Assembly: GCF_014654675.1 (NCBI RefSeq)
Contig: NZ_BNBC01000074.1
Location: 1-32,688, forward strand
Reading direction: 5' to 3'
Source of the DNA: Streptomyces spiralis
Lineage (GTDB): Bacteria > Actinomycetota > Actinomycetes > Streptomycetales > Streptomycetaceae
DNA: 32,688 nt
Of this stretch, positions 16,961 through 24,656 are shown one piece after another. Every line of letters begins with the position of its first letter. Position 1 is the first letter of the stretch. Below the pieces are notes generated by a model that made no database searches, was not told the DNA's origin, and was given only the letters and a program-made list of their open reading frames with translations. The translations under genes were made by a program, and so were the position numbers.

Positions 16961-16990
16961 TTGGCAAGCCTGATTAATTCATATTTAATG
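16961..16990 (+). promoter_or_regulatory. Promoter and operator of the galactonate operon
   Basis: TTGGCA (16961-16966), 17 bases, then TTTAAT (16984-16989) is a near-consensus sigma-70 promoter reading into the SDR gene. The AT-rich AATTCATATTTAATG (16976-16990) overlaps its -10 box and matches 13 of 15 bases of AATTCATAAATAATG before the GntR gene (21942-21956). The wider block ATTAATT-CAT-ATTTAAT is a quasi-palindrome. The likely ligand is the cluster's GntR repressor. Confidence 0.55.
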
Positions 16991-17088
16991 TCTTGAGCTG
17001 GCCGGTCGACGGCCCGCCTCCGGGTTGTCGCGGCTGTTGCCGCAGCCGTGGCAGCCGCCGTACAAGAGCCGCCTCCGGGAGCTTGCGC

Positions 17089-17889
17089 GTGGACCTTGAC
17101 CGCCCTGTCGAAGACCGCCCTGCCGAAGATGTCGAAGGCCGGTCCACCGGCCGCTGCGTCGTCGTCACCGGAGCGGCCTCGGGAATCGGTGCCGCCACGG
17201 CACGCCGGCTCGCCGCCGAAGGTGCCGCCGTGGTGCTTGTCGATGTGCTCGACGAGCCGGGCGAGGAGACGGCCGCGGCCATAAGGAGCGCCGGCGGAAG
17301 TGCCGTGTACCGGCACGGCGACGTCTCGGACGAGGCGGCGTGGGCGAGCGTCGTCGACACGGCGCGGGAGCGGTTCGGTCCCGTGTGCGCGCTGGTCAGC
17401 AACGCCTACACCGTGCGTGTCGCCTCCGCCGACGCCATCGACCGTGCGGAATGGGACCGTCAGCTCGCCGTCAGCCTCACCGGGAGCTTCCTGGGTTTCC
17501 GCGCGTGTCTGGACGACCTCCGCGCCACCGGCGGCAGCGCCGTGTTCGTCTCCTCCGTGCACGCCCTGGTGGGCATGCCCGGCCGCCCGGCGTACGCGGC
17601 GGCCAAGGCCGCGCTGACCGGGCTGATGCGGCAGCTGGCGGTCGAGTACGGCGGCCCCGGCGTGCGCGTGAACGCGGTACTGCCCGGACCGGTGCTGACC
17701 CGGGCCTGGGACGGCATCGGTGAAGCGGACCGCAAGGCCAGCGCGGAACAGACCGCGCTGGGCCGTCTGGGGCGGCCCGAGGAGGTGGCGGGCGCCATCG
17801 CCTTCCTCCTGAGCGCGGACGCGTCGTTCGTCACCGGCGCCTCGCTCGTCGTCGACGGGGGGTGGAGCGTGCTGAAGACCTCGTCGTAG
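17089..17889 (+). CDS. SDR-family oxidoreductase, probable sugar dehydrogenase
   Basis: This is a short-chain dehydrogenase of 266 residues from the GTG at 17089 (GGGAG seven bases upstream); the frame is open further upstream. The Rossmann motif is VTGAASGIG, the cofactor acidic residue VDVLDE, the catalytic Ser lies in FVSSVHALVG, and Tyr/Lys in AYAAAKAAL. The C-terminal DGGWSVL is usual. As first gene of a galactonate-type operon it may oxidise D-galactose or another aldose to its lactone, with the SMP-30 protein opening it. That step is inferred from context. Confidence 0.87.
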   Translation: MDLDRPVEDRPAEDVEGRSTGRCVVVTGAASGIGAATARRLAAEGAAVVLVDVLDEPGEETAAAIRSAGGSAVYRHGDVSDEAAWASVVDTARERFGPVCALVSNAYTVRVASADAIDRAEWDRQLAVSLTGSFLGFRACLDDLRATGGSAVFVSSVHALVGMPGRPAYAAAKAALTGLMRQLAVEYGGPGVRVNAVLPGPVLTRAWDGIGEADRKASAEQTALGRLGRPEEVAGAIAFLLSADASFVTGASLVVDGGWSVLKTSS

Positions 17890-17947
17890 GCGGGGCACGT
17901 GCCGGCCGAGCGACCCCTCTCCCTCACCCAGCGCAGGAGCGTTCCCC

Positions 17948-19093
17948 TTGAAAATCACCCGCATCGAGACCTTCGCCGTTCCGCCCCGCTGGCTGCTGTG
18001 CCGGGTCGAGACCGACGACGGCGTCGTCGGCTGGGGCGAGCCGGTCGTCGAGGGCCGGGCCGCCACGGTGCGTACGGCCGTGTCCGAGCTGGCCGAACTC
18101 CTGGTCGGCCGGGATCCGTTGCGCATCGAGGACCACTGGCAGGTGATGACCAAGGGCTCCTTCTACCGAGGCGGTCCGGTGCTCTCCAGTGCCGTGGCCG
18201 GGCTCGACCAGGCCCTGTGGGACATCGCGGGCAAGGCGCTGGGCGTACCGGCGCATGTCCTGCTCGGCGGGCCGGTGCGCGATCGTGTGCGCGCCTACAG
18301 CTGGGTCGGCGGCGACGAGCCCGCCGAGGTGGCGGACGCCGTCGCGGCCCAGGTGGAGGCGGGTTTCTCGGCGGTCAAGATGAACGCCTGCGGCCGAATG
18401 AACCGCCTGGCCACGACGCGGGACATCGACGAGATGGTGGGCCGGGCGGCCGCGGCTCGCGAGGTGCTGGGCAGCGACAGGGACTTCGCCGTCGACTTCC
18501 ACGGGCGTTTCACCGCGGCCAACGCGCGCAAGGTCCTGCCGCACCTGGCTCCGTTCAACCCCCTCTTCGTGGAGGAGCCCGTGCTGCCGGAGTACACCCA
18601 CCTGCTGGAAGGCCTGGTCGCCGGCTCCCCGGTGCCCGTCGCCACGGGTGAGCGGCTGTACTCCCGCACCGACGTCCTGCCCGCCCTTCAGGCCGGTGTG
18701 GCCGTGCTCCAGCCGGACCTCTCCCACGCGGGAGGCATCTCCGAGGTCCGCCGCATCGCCGCGCTCGCCGAGACCTTCGACGTCCCCGTCGCACCCCACT
18801 GCCCGCTCGGCCCGGTCTCGCTCGCCGCGAGCCTCCAGATCGCCTTCAGCACTCCCAACTTCCTCATCCAGGAACAGAGCATCGGCATCCACTACAACGA
18901 GGGCGCCGAGGTGCTCGACTATCTCGCCGACCCGGAGGTGTTCCGCTTCCACGAGGGGTGTTTCCTGCGCCCCACCGCGCCGGGCCTGGGCATCGAGGTG
19001 GACGAGAAGGCCGTACGCGCCGCGGACGACAGCAGCCCCGACTGGCGGGGCCCGATCTGGCGGCACCCGGACGGGTCGTTCGCCGAGTGGTGA
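17948..19093 (+). CDS. dgoD: D-galactonate dehydratase (mandelate racemase/enolase superfamily)
   Basis: It dehydrates D-galactonate to 2-keto-3-deoxygalactonate in the cytoplasm. The 381-residue protein resembles E. coli DgoD throughout, from MKITRIETF and PPRWLLCRVETDDG to WRHPDGSFAEW at the end. The three Mg ligands are at AVDFHGR, FVEEPV and ATGERL. The catalytic histidines are in DFHGR and APHCPLGP. IQEQSIGIHYN is the family's substrate loop. It starts at TTG 17948, eight bases after AGGAG, 58 bases after the SDR stop. Confidence 0.92.
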   Translation: MKITRIETFAVPPRWLLCRVETDDGVVGWGEPVVEGRAATVRTAVSELAELLVGRDPLRIEDHWQVMTKGSFYRGGPVLSSAVAGLDQALWDIAGKALGVPAHVLLGGPVRDRVRAYSWVGGDEPAEVADAVAAQVEAGFSAVKMNACGRMNRLATTRDIDEMVGRAAAAREVLGSDRDFAVDFHGRFTAANARKVLPHLAPFNPLFVEEPVLPEYTHLLEGLVAGSPVPVATGERLYSRTDVLPALQAGVAVLQPDLSHAGGISEVRRIAALAETFDVPVAPHCPLGPVSLAASLQIAFSTPNFLIQEQSIGIHYNEGAEVLDYLADPEVFRFHEGCFLRPTAPGLGIEVDEKAVRAADDSSPDWRGPIWRHPDGSFAEW

Positions 19094-19228
19094 CGGCACC
19101 GGGCCGGCCCGGGCGGTCCGCACCCGCCGTTCTCGTCACCGTCCCTCTCGTCACCGTCCCCTTCACCGCTCTCGACTTCACCGCTCTCGTCGCACCGTCG
19201 ACACTCCCAGCCCCCTGGAGCCGCCCTC

Positions 19229-19873
19229 GTGGACCCGACCGATCTCACCATCCTGCTGAGCCGTGACCGGCTCGCCGCCATCGTGCGCGGACGTTCGGCG
19301 CACGCGGCCCTGCGTACCGTGCTCACGCTCGCCGAGGAGGGCGTCGGCCTGATAGAGGTCTCCCTCACCACCGACGGCGCCTGCGACGTGATCGCCGAGG
19401 CCGTCCGGGAGGCAGGCCGGGACGCCCGCATCGGCGCCGGCACCGTCGTCACCCGGGACGATCTGCTGCGTGCGCGGGACGCCGGTGCCGCCTGGGCGGT
19501 CACACCCGTGGGCGGAGACGCCGTCACCGCCGCCGTACAGCAGGGGCTGCCGGTCCTGGCCGGGGCGCTGACCCCGACCGAGGCCGCCTCCGTCATGGCG
19601 GCGGGCGCCACCGCCGTGAAACTCTTCCCGGCGTCCCTGGGCGGACCGGCCTACCTCAGGGCGCTCAAGGACCCCTTCCCCGACATGCCGCTCGTCCCCG
19701 TCGGGGGCGTGGACGCGGACGCGGCGACGGAGTACCTCGCGGCCGGTGCCCTCGCCGTCGGTGTGGGGTCGCCGCTCGTCGGCGACGCCGCCAATGGCGG
19801 GGACCTGGAGGAACTGCGGCGCCGGGCACGGCGGTTCCGCTCCGTCTGCCGGCGAGAGGAGCCGAGCGCGTGA
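19229..19873 (+). CDS. 2-dehydro-3-deoxy-6-phosphogalactonate/gluconate aldolase
   Basis: It would cleave KDPGal (or KDPG) to pyruvate and glyceraldehyde 3-phosphate. The 214-residue class I aldolase has the catalytic Glu in GLIEVSLTT, GAGTVVTRDD, TPVGGD, and the Schiff-base Lys in AVKLFPAS (about 131). The Arg of the E. coli Eda motif LEVTLRT is Thr here, which argues for a DgoA-like or broader substrate. GTG start at 19229, with GGAG eight bases before. The 135 bases after dgoD hold only a pyrimidine-rich run of CACCGTC/CACCGCTCTCG copies. The stop overlaps the kinase start. Confidence 0.88.
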   Translation: MDPTDLTILLSRDRLAAIVRGRSAHAALRTVLTLAEEGVGLIEVSLTTDGACDVIAEAVREAGRDARIGAGTVVTRDDLLRARDAGAAWAVTPVGGDAVTAAVQQGLPVLAGALTPTEAASVMAAGATAVKLFPASLGGPAYLRALKDPFPDMPLVPVGGVDADAATEYLAAGALAVGVGSPLVGDAANGGDLEELRRRARRFRSVCRREEPSA

Positions 19874-20868
19874 AGCCCCGCGCCGCAGCCGAGGTGCACG
19901 CCGGACAGGCCGTGGCGGCCGACGTCCTGACCTTCGGCGAGACGATGCTGTCGCTGCAGACGGAGGGACCCGTGGCCGTGGGCGCGCCGGCCCGCACCAC
20001 GCTGGCGGGCGCGGAGTCGAACGTCGCCATCGGGCTGGCCCGGCTGGGACACGGGGTCTCCTGGGCCGGCCGTCTGGGCGCCGACGAGCCCGCCCGCCTG
20101 ATCCTGCGCACGCTGCGCGGCGAAGGCGTGGACGTACGCCACGCCACCACCGACCCGGACGCGCCCACCGGTTCCATGCTGCGCGAACGCCTCGTCGCCG
20201 ACGTCGCCCGCGTGCACTACTGGCGTGCCGGGTCGGCCGCCTCCCGCCAGCGGCCCGAGCACCTCACCGAGGCCCTGACCGCGGGCGCCCGCGTCCTGCA
20301 TGTCACCGGCATCACCTGCGCCCTGGGGCCGGACCCACGGGCGGCGGTGGCGGCCGCGGTCGGGCACGCGCGCGAGCACGGCTGGACCGTCGTCCTGGAC
20401 GTCAACCACCGGGCCCGGCTGTGGAGCCGGGAACAGGCCGCTCAGGTTCTGCGCCCGCTGCGGGGCCGCATCGACGTGGTCATCGCCTCGGACGACGAGC
20501 TTCCCCTGATCGCGGGTGACGACGACACCGACGGCGAGGAGGCCCGGGTGGCGGAACTCCTGGCGGCCGGAGCGCGCGAGGTGGTCGTCAAGCGCGGCCG
20601 CGACGGCGCCGAACTGTACGGCTCCGACGGTCACCGCATCCGGCGGCCCGCGCATCCCGTGCCGGTCGTCGACACCGTCGGCGCGGGGGACGCCTTCTGC
20701 GCCGGGTACCTCTCGGGGCTGCTGGACGGCCTGCCGCCGGCCGAGCGGCTGCGCCGTGCGTGCACCACCGGCGCGTTCGCGGTCGCCACCGCCGGTGACT
20801 GGGAAGGGCTCCCCCACCGTGACGAACTCACCGTGCTGGACGCCCCGCCCGGCAGCGCCATCCGCTGA
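19870..20868 (+). CDS. PfkB-family kinase, probable 2-keto-3-deoxygalactonate/gluconate kinase
   Basis: This 332-residue ribokinase-family sugar kinase is likely to phosphorylate 2-keto-3-deoxygalactonate before the aldolase acts. Seen are FGETMLSL near the N-terminus, the glycine-rich AGAESNVAIGLARLG, VVLDVNHRARLW (as in KDG kinases), ELPLIAG, VVKRGRDGAEL, and the ATP/anion-hole motif DTVGAGDAFCAGY with the catalytic Asp. It starts at GTG 19870 in a GTGA overlap with the aldolase stop, so the two are coupled. E. coli DgoK is from another family, so this is a functional analogue. Confidence 0.88.
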   Translation: MKPRAAAEVHAGQAVAADVLTFGETMLSLQTEGPVAVGAPARTTLAGAESNVAIGLARLGHGVSWAGRLGADEPARLILRTLRGEGVDVRHATTDPDAPTGSMLRERLVADVARVHYWRAGSAASRQRPEHLTEALTAGARVLHVTGITCALGPDPRAAVAAAVGHAREHGWTVVLDVNHRARLWSREQAAQVLRPLRGRIDVVIASDDELPLIAGDDDTDGEEARVAELLAAGAREVVVKRGRDGAELYGSDGHRIRRPAHPVPVVDTVGAGDAFCAGYLSGLLDGLPPAERLRRACTTGAFAVATAGDWEGLPHRDELTVLDAPPGSAIR

Positions 20869-20966
20869 TCCACCCATCGATCGCGCGTCTCCGGCGAGAC
20901 CGGACCGGCGATCGCGCGTCCCCGAACAGACCGGCCCGTCCATCGCGCAAACCGGAGAGACCCGCC

Positions 20967-21950
20967 ATGCCCCCGGACAACAGCATCCCCGCATCCGACG
21001 CCACCGCCTTCGCGCCTGCCACCACGGAATTCGCACCCGCCGCCACGGACTTCGCCCCCGTCGCCGCGGACCGGCTCGAGCTGGGAGAAGGCATCCGCCT
21101 CCTCGACGACGGCTGGGTCGTCCTCGTCGACATCCTCACCGGCCGCCTCCTGACACTGCCCACCCGCCGCGACGCCCCGCTGACACCCCTCGCCCAACTC
21201 CGAGACCCCCTCGGCGCGGTGGCGCCCGTGGGCCGCGGGGACGGATTCCTCGCCGCCGCCGGCAAGGGCCTGGTGCGCCTGGCGCCCGACGGCTCGCTCC
21301 TCCACGCCATGTCCCTGCCGGGCCTGGAGGGCCCGCCGCACCGGCGGATGAACGACGCCGTCTGCGACAGGCAGGGCCGGATGTGGGCCGGCTCGATGGC
21401 CTACGACGCCACCCCCGGCGCGGGGGCCCTGCATCGGGTGGACCCGGACGGGACGGTCGTCACGGTCCTCGACGGCCTCACCGTGCCCAACGGCCCGGCC
21501 TTCAGCCCCGACGGAACCACCATGTACCTGGCGGACAGTGCGCTCGGCACCGTGTACGCCCACCGCGTCGACCCGGCGACGGGAACGCTGTCCGACCGCC
21601 GCGTCTTCTTCCGGCTCGCGCCGGGCACCGGCAGCCCGGACGGCATGACCGTCGACGACGAGGGCCGGTTGTGGTCGGCGATCTGGGGAGCCGGCGAGAT
21701 CCGCTGCCACGCCCCCGACGGAACGCTCCTGCTGACCCTCGCCGTTCCCGCCTCGCAGCCCACGAGCGTGTGCCTGACGGGAAGCGAACTGCTGGTGACC
21801 ACCGCCCGGTACGGCATGGAGGCCCCCGGCCCGCTGGACGGTGCGGTGCTCTCGGTCCCCTGCCGGATCACCGCGCCGGCGGCGGCCGCCGCACCGTCAT
21901 GCGTCGAGAGCCATTCCGTGAATCCTGAAGCGCCGCAGCGAAATTCATAA
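20967..21950 (+). CDS. SMP-30/gluconolactonase-like protein with N-terminal heptad repeat
   Basis: This is a six-bladed propeller lactonase expected to hydrolyse the sugar lactone made by the dehydrogenase. Metal ligands typical of the family are visible: Glu in LELGEGIRL (usual LGEGP), Asn in RRMNDAVCD, Asn in VPNGPAFSPDG, and Asp in SPDGMTVDDEG. The 327-residue protein is longer than most by an N-terminal stretch of about 33 residues containing three seven-residue repeats FAPATTE/FAPAATD/FAPVAAD. GGAGAGACCCGCC precedes the ATG. The 98 bases after the kinase hold three imperfect copies of ATCGCGC...ACCGG and no gene. Its TAA lies inside the operator before the GntR gene. Confidence 0.85.
   Translation: MPPDNSIPASDATAFAPATTEFAPAATDFAPVAADRLELGEGIRLLDDGWVVLVDILTGRLLTLPTRRDAPLTPLAQLRDPLGAVAPVGRGDGFLAAAGKGLVRLAPDGSLLHAMSLPGLEGPPHRRMNDAVCDRQGRMWAGSMAYDATPGAGALHRVDPDGTVVTVLDGLTVPNGPAFSPDGTTMYLADSALGTVYAHRVDPATGTLSDRRVFFRLAPGTGSPDGMTVDDEGRLWSAIWGAGEIRCHAPDGTLLLTLAVPASQPTSVCLTGSELLVTTARYGMEAPGPLDGAVLSVPCRITAPAAAAAPSCVESHSVNPEAPQRNS
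21009..21071 (+). repeat. Three 21-bp in-frame repeats (FAPxxxx)
   Basis: Units 21009-21029, 21030-21050 and 21051-21071 each begin TTCGC and encode FAPATTE, FAPAATD and FAPVAAD. They lie just before the propeller domain of the SMP-30 protein. Confidence 0.8.
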
Positions 21951-21956
21951 ATAATG
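21942..21956 (+). promoter_or_regulatory. Second copy of the galactonate-cluster operator
   Basis: AATTCATAAATAATG matches the site in the operon promoter at 13 of 15 positions. It covers the stop codon of the lactonase gene and lies 62 bases before the GntR start. TAGACT (21965-21970) is a possible -10 box downstream. Autoregulation by the GntR protein is inferred. Confidence 0.5.
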
Positions 21957-22017
21957 GCCACCGGTAGACTTCTGGCACCAGCCACCACCACCCCCCTCTC
22001 ACTTCGAGGAGAACCGC

Positions 22018-22737
22018 ATGGCGTCCTACTCCGGCCGAGGCGTGCACGGGCAGGTCGTGCACAAGCTGGGCGCCCGCATCGTGGGAGGTGAGTTCGCCGA
22101 GGGCGAGATCCTGGACATCGGGGCGCTCGGGAGCGAACTGGACGTGAGCCTGACCGTGATGCGGGAGGCACTGAAGGTGCTGGCCGGCAAGGGGCTGACC
22201 GACGCACGGCAGAAGCGCGGCACCTACGTGAGGGAGCGGGCCCACTGGAACCTGCTCGACGCCGACGTGATCCGCTGGCGCATGGAGACCGGCGACGGCG
22301 CCCACCTGCTGCGTGACCTCGCCGACGTACGCTCCATCGTCGAACCGGCCGCGGCGCACCGCGCCGCCCTGCACCGTACCGACGCCGACCTGACCGCCCT
22401 CGAGGCCGCCCTGGACGCCATGGGCCGGGCGCAGGTGGACTCCGCTGCCGCCGCCGAGGCGGACGTCGCCTTCCACCGGGCCCTGCTCGCCGCCACCGGC
22501 AACGAGATGCTGCGCCGGATGGACATGCTCCTGGAGCCCGGACTCAGAGAGCGCGACCGCATGGTCCACACGCACGGCGATGCCGACGACCCGGTCCCCA
22601 GCCACCGTGCGGTACTGGACGCCGTCCGCGACAAGGACCCCGCACGCGCCGAGTTCGCCATGCTGGACCTGCTGGCCAAGGCCGCCGAGGACATCGAACA
22701 CGTGACCCACCTGCCCGGCACCGCACCGCGCTCCTGA
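22018..22737 (+). CDS. GntR-family (FadR subfamily) regulator, DgoR-like
   Basis: This is a 239-residue DNA-binding repressor. The N-terminal winged helix spans about residues 8-75 (GQVVHKLGARIVGGEF, LGSELDVSLTVMREALKVL, RQKRGTYV). It is followed by WNLLDADVIRW, a sequence also characteristic of DgoR-like members, and an all-helical FCD effector domain with metal-type residues (DVAFHRALLAATGN, PSHRAVLDAV). It most likely senses 2-keto-3-deoxygalactonate or galactonate and controls the preceding cluster. GGAG eight bases before the ATG. Confidence 0.88.
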   Translation: MASYSGRGVHGQVVHKLGARIVGGEFAEGEILDIGALGSELDVSLTVMREALKVLAGKGLTDARQKRGTYVRERAHWNLLDADVIRWRMETGDGAHLLRDLADVRSIVEPAAAHRAALHRTDADLTALEAALDAMGRAQVDSAAAAEADVAFHRALLAATGNEMLRRMDMLLEPGLRERDRMVHTHGDADDPVPSHRAVLDAVRDKDPARAEFAMLDLLAKAAEDIEHVTHLPGTAPRS

Positions 22738-22839
22738 GCACCGAGCTCCTGCGCACCGACGGCCCGGTCGCCCCCGTGGTCGGCCGGGTTCCGCGGTGTC
22801 GCCTATGTGTTCCCCGTGTTCCTTGATGGAGTGAGGGAC

Positions 22840-24258
22840 GTGACGTTCGCGGATTCGGCCGGTGCGAGTGAGCCCGTGCCGCCTGCCCCGTCGGCCCCCG
22901 AGCCCGCGCGGCGGTCCTGGGCGCCGCTGCTGGCGGTCTGCACCGGGTACTTCATGGTGATCCTCGATGTGACGATCATCAACGTCGCGGTGCCGGTGGT
23001 GGGCCGCGAACTGTCCGCCTCACTCACCGGCATTCAGTGGATCACGGATGCGTACACGCTGGTCTTCGCCGGGTTCCTGATGACCGGTGGCGCCCTGGGC
23101 GACCGGCTGGGGAGCCGGCGCGTCTTCTGCTCGGGCGTGGTGGTGTTCACGGTGTCGTCGGCCGCGTGCGCGTTCGCGCCCAGCACCCTCTTCCTCATCG
23201 GGGCCCGGCTGGTCGAGGGGCTGGGCGCGGCGCTGATCGTGCCCGGCTCTCTCGCCCTGCTCCAGCACGCCTACCCGGCCCCGGGCACACGGTCGCGGGC
23301 CTTCGGGCTGTGGGGCTCGATGGCGGGAATCGCGGCCTCCGCCGGGCCGCTGCTGGGCGGGCTGCTGGTCACCACGGTGGGCTGGCGGTGGGTCTTCCTC
23401 ATCAACCTGCCGGTCGGCGCCGCGTGCCTGGCGCTGACGGTGCGGCACGTGTCCCGCTCGCCCCGGCACGCCGACCGGGCCCTGGACTGGCCGGCGCAGT
23501 GCGCGGTCGTGGCGGCGGTGGCCCTGCTGACCGCCGCTCTCAACGAGGCCGGACGGCGCGGCTGGTCCGATCCCGCCGTCCTCGCCGGGGTGGGCCTGGC
23601 CGCGTCGGCCGCCGCGGCGTTCGCGCTGCGCGAGCGGCTGGCCGGGTCTCCCGTGCTCCCGCTGAGCGTGCTGCGCTCGCGCGCGATGAGCGGCGGAGCC
23701 GTCATCGGCCTGCTGTTCAATTTCGGCTTCTACGGCATGGTGTTCACCGCCAGCCTGGACTTCCAGCGGCGGCGGGGCTTCAGCGCCCTCGACACCGGGC
23801 TGGCGCTGTTCCCTGCGGTGGCGATGACCATGTTCGCCTCCGTCCTGTCCGGGCGGCTGACGCGGCGCACCGGCGATCGTCCGCTGGTGGTCTGCGGCAT
23901 GCTCCTGGCCGCGCTGGGGCTGGCGGGCTGGGCGGCGGCCGGAGCCGATGCCGCCTACCCGCTGCTGGTGGTGCCGATGATGGCCGCGGGGTTCGGCACC
24001 TCCTTCGCACTGACGGGCTCGACCGCCACGGTGATGGCAGCCGCGCCGGCGGGGTACGCGGGGGCCGCCTCCGCCCTGTTCAACACCACCCGTCAGATCG
24101 GCAGCGCCACGGGGGTGGCACTGGGAGGCAGCCTGCTCGCCATGACCACCGCCGGTGCGGCCGGGCTTCGCACGAGCATGGCCGTCGGCGCGCTCGCCTA
24201 CCTCACCGCGGCGGGCCTCGCCTGGCTGTGCGTCCCGGCGAAACGCGTGGTTGCGTGA
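22840..24258 (+). CDS. MFS transporter, DHA2 (EmrB/QacA) family
   Basis: This is a 14-span proton-driven exporter of about 472 residues. Characteristic are LDVTIINVAVPVVGREL in TM1, the motif A segment GGALGDRLGSRRVF, the antiporter motif C-like GPLLGGLLVTTVGWRWVFLINLP, and DTGLALFPAVAMT. I chose the GTG at 22840 (GGAGTGAGG eight bases upstream); GTG at 22807 also fits the frame. It lies 102 bases after the GntR gene. DHA2 members export drugs, so it is probably not the galactonate importer. Confidence 0.87.
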   Translation: MTFADSAGASEPVPPAPSAPEPARRSWAPLLAVCTGYFMVILDVTIINVAVPVVGRELSASLTGIQWITDAYTLVFAGFLMTGGALGDRLGSRRVFCSGVVVFTVSSAACAFAPSTLFLIGARLVEGLGAALIVPGSLALLQHAYPAPGTRSRAFGLWGSMAGIAASAGPLLGGLLVTTVGWRWVFLINLPVGAACLALTVRHVSRSPRHADRALDWPAQCAVVAAVALLTAALNEAGRRGWSDPAVLAGVGLAASAAAAFALRERLAGSPVLPLSVLRSRAMSGGAVIGLLFNFGFYGMVFTASLDFQRRRGFSALDTGLALFPAVAMTMFASVLSGRLTRRTGDRPLVVCGMLLAALGLAGWAAAGADAAYPLLVVPMMAAGFGTSFALTGSTATVMAAAPAGYAGAASALFNTTRQIGSATGVALGGSLLAMTTAGAAGLRTSMAVGALAYLTAAGLAWLCVPAKRVVA

Positions 24259-24268
24259 CATCCGTCAC
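24255..24268. promoter_or_regulatory. Crp-like palindrome
   Basis: GTGACATCCGTCAC is a perfect GTGA-N6-TCAC palindrome, the classic Crp/Fnr-family layout, and fits the GTG-N6-GNCAC form reported for Streptomyces Crp. It covers the exporter stop codon and lies about 390 bases before the CAP-domain gene. Function is inferred. Confidence 0.4.
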
Positions 24269-24531
24269 ACCGACTCGGCCAACTATGCGTCCGCAGTAGT
24301 AGAGGACGCTCTGGCGACATATGGGACTTGTCCGGCTTGGCGCGGGCGCGTGTCCCGGCAGGCACGACGGGATGCCGCCCGCTCGGCGGCGCCGCTCCTT
24401 CACCTCTGACGGCGGACTTCTGACGGGGTGACAGTACGCGGCGAAGGCCGCACGAGCCCGGTCAGCACGCACCCGCTCACCTTTGCAAGAGCCAACATCG
24501 TCTACGAAGGTCAGTAGTAGGAGGAGTCTTT

Positions 24532-24555
24532 GTGCTCCCGGTAAAGCCGTCCTAA
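24532..24555 (+). CDS. Seven-codon upstream reading frame (possible leader peptide)
   Basis: GTG is followed by codons for LPVKPS and TAA. An unusually strong AGGAGGAG lies five bases upstream (24519-24526). A second tiny frame of 21 codons (24558-24623) begins two bases after the TAA. Together they lie in the leader of the CAP-domain gene. Leader-peptide control is possible, but translation is unproven. Confidence 0.4.
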   Translation: MLPVKPS

Positions 24556-24593
24556 GAATGACGATCACAGCACGTCGCCGCCGTAGTCCGGCA

Positions 24594-24643
24594 GCGAACT
24601 GGCGTGCGGAGCCAGTCACGTAAGGAGCGCTCGGCGATCACCG
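24594..24643 (+). promoter_or_regulatory. Leader hairpins before the CAP-domain gene
   Basis: ACTGGC-GTGCGGA-GCCAGT is a perfect 6-bp stem, followed by CTCGGCG/CACCGAG, an imperfect stem just before the GAGG ribosome site of the gene at 24657. The stretch 24269-24518 shows no gene; only AT-poor sequence with possible promoter boxes. Confidence 0.35.
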
Positions 24644-24656
24644 AGTGAGGTCACGC

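Noticed and set aside
19094..19228. CACCGTC/CACCGCTCTCG copies as a CRISPR or regulatory array
   Set aside because: The copies are short, irregular and pyrimidine-rich with no spacers; probably low-complexity sequence.
22840..24258. The downstream MFS protein as galactonate importer
   Set aside because: It has 14 spans and DHA2 exporter motifs; organic-acid importers belong to the 12-span ACS family, such as the gene at 28092-29417.
24269..24656. ydaO-type c-di-AMP riboswitch before the CAP-domain gene
   Set aside because: Expected because such switches precede Streptomyces cell-wall hydrolase genes, but I could not find its conserved core sequence blocks.
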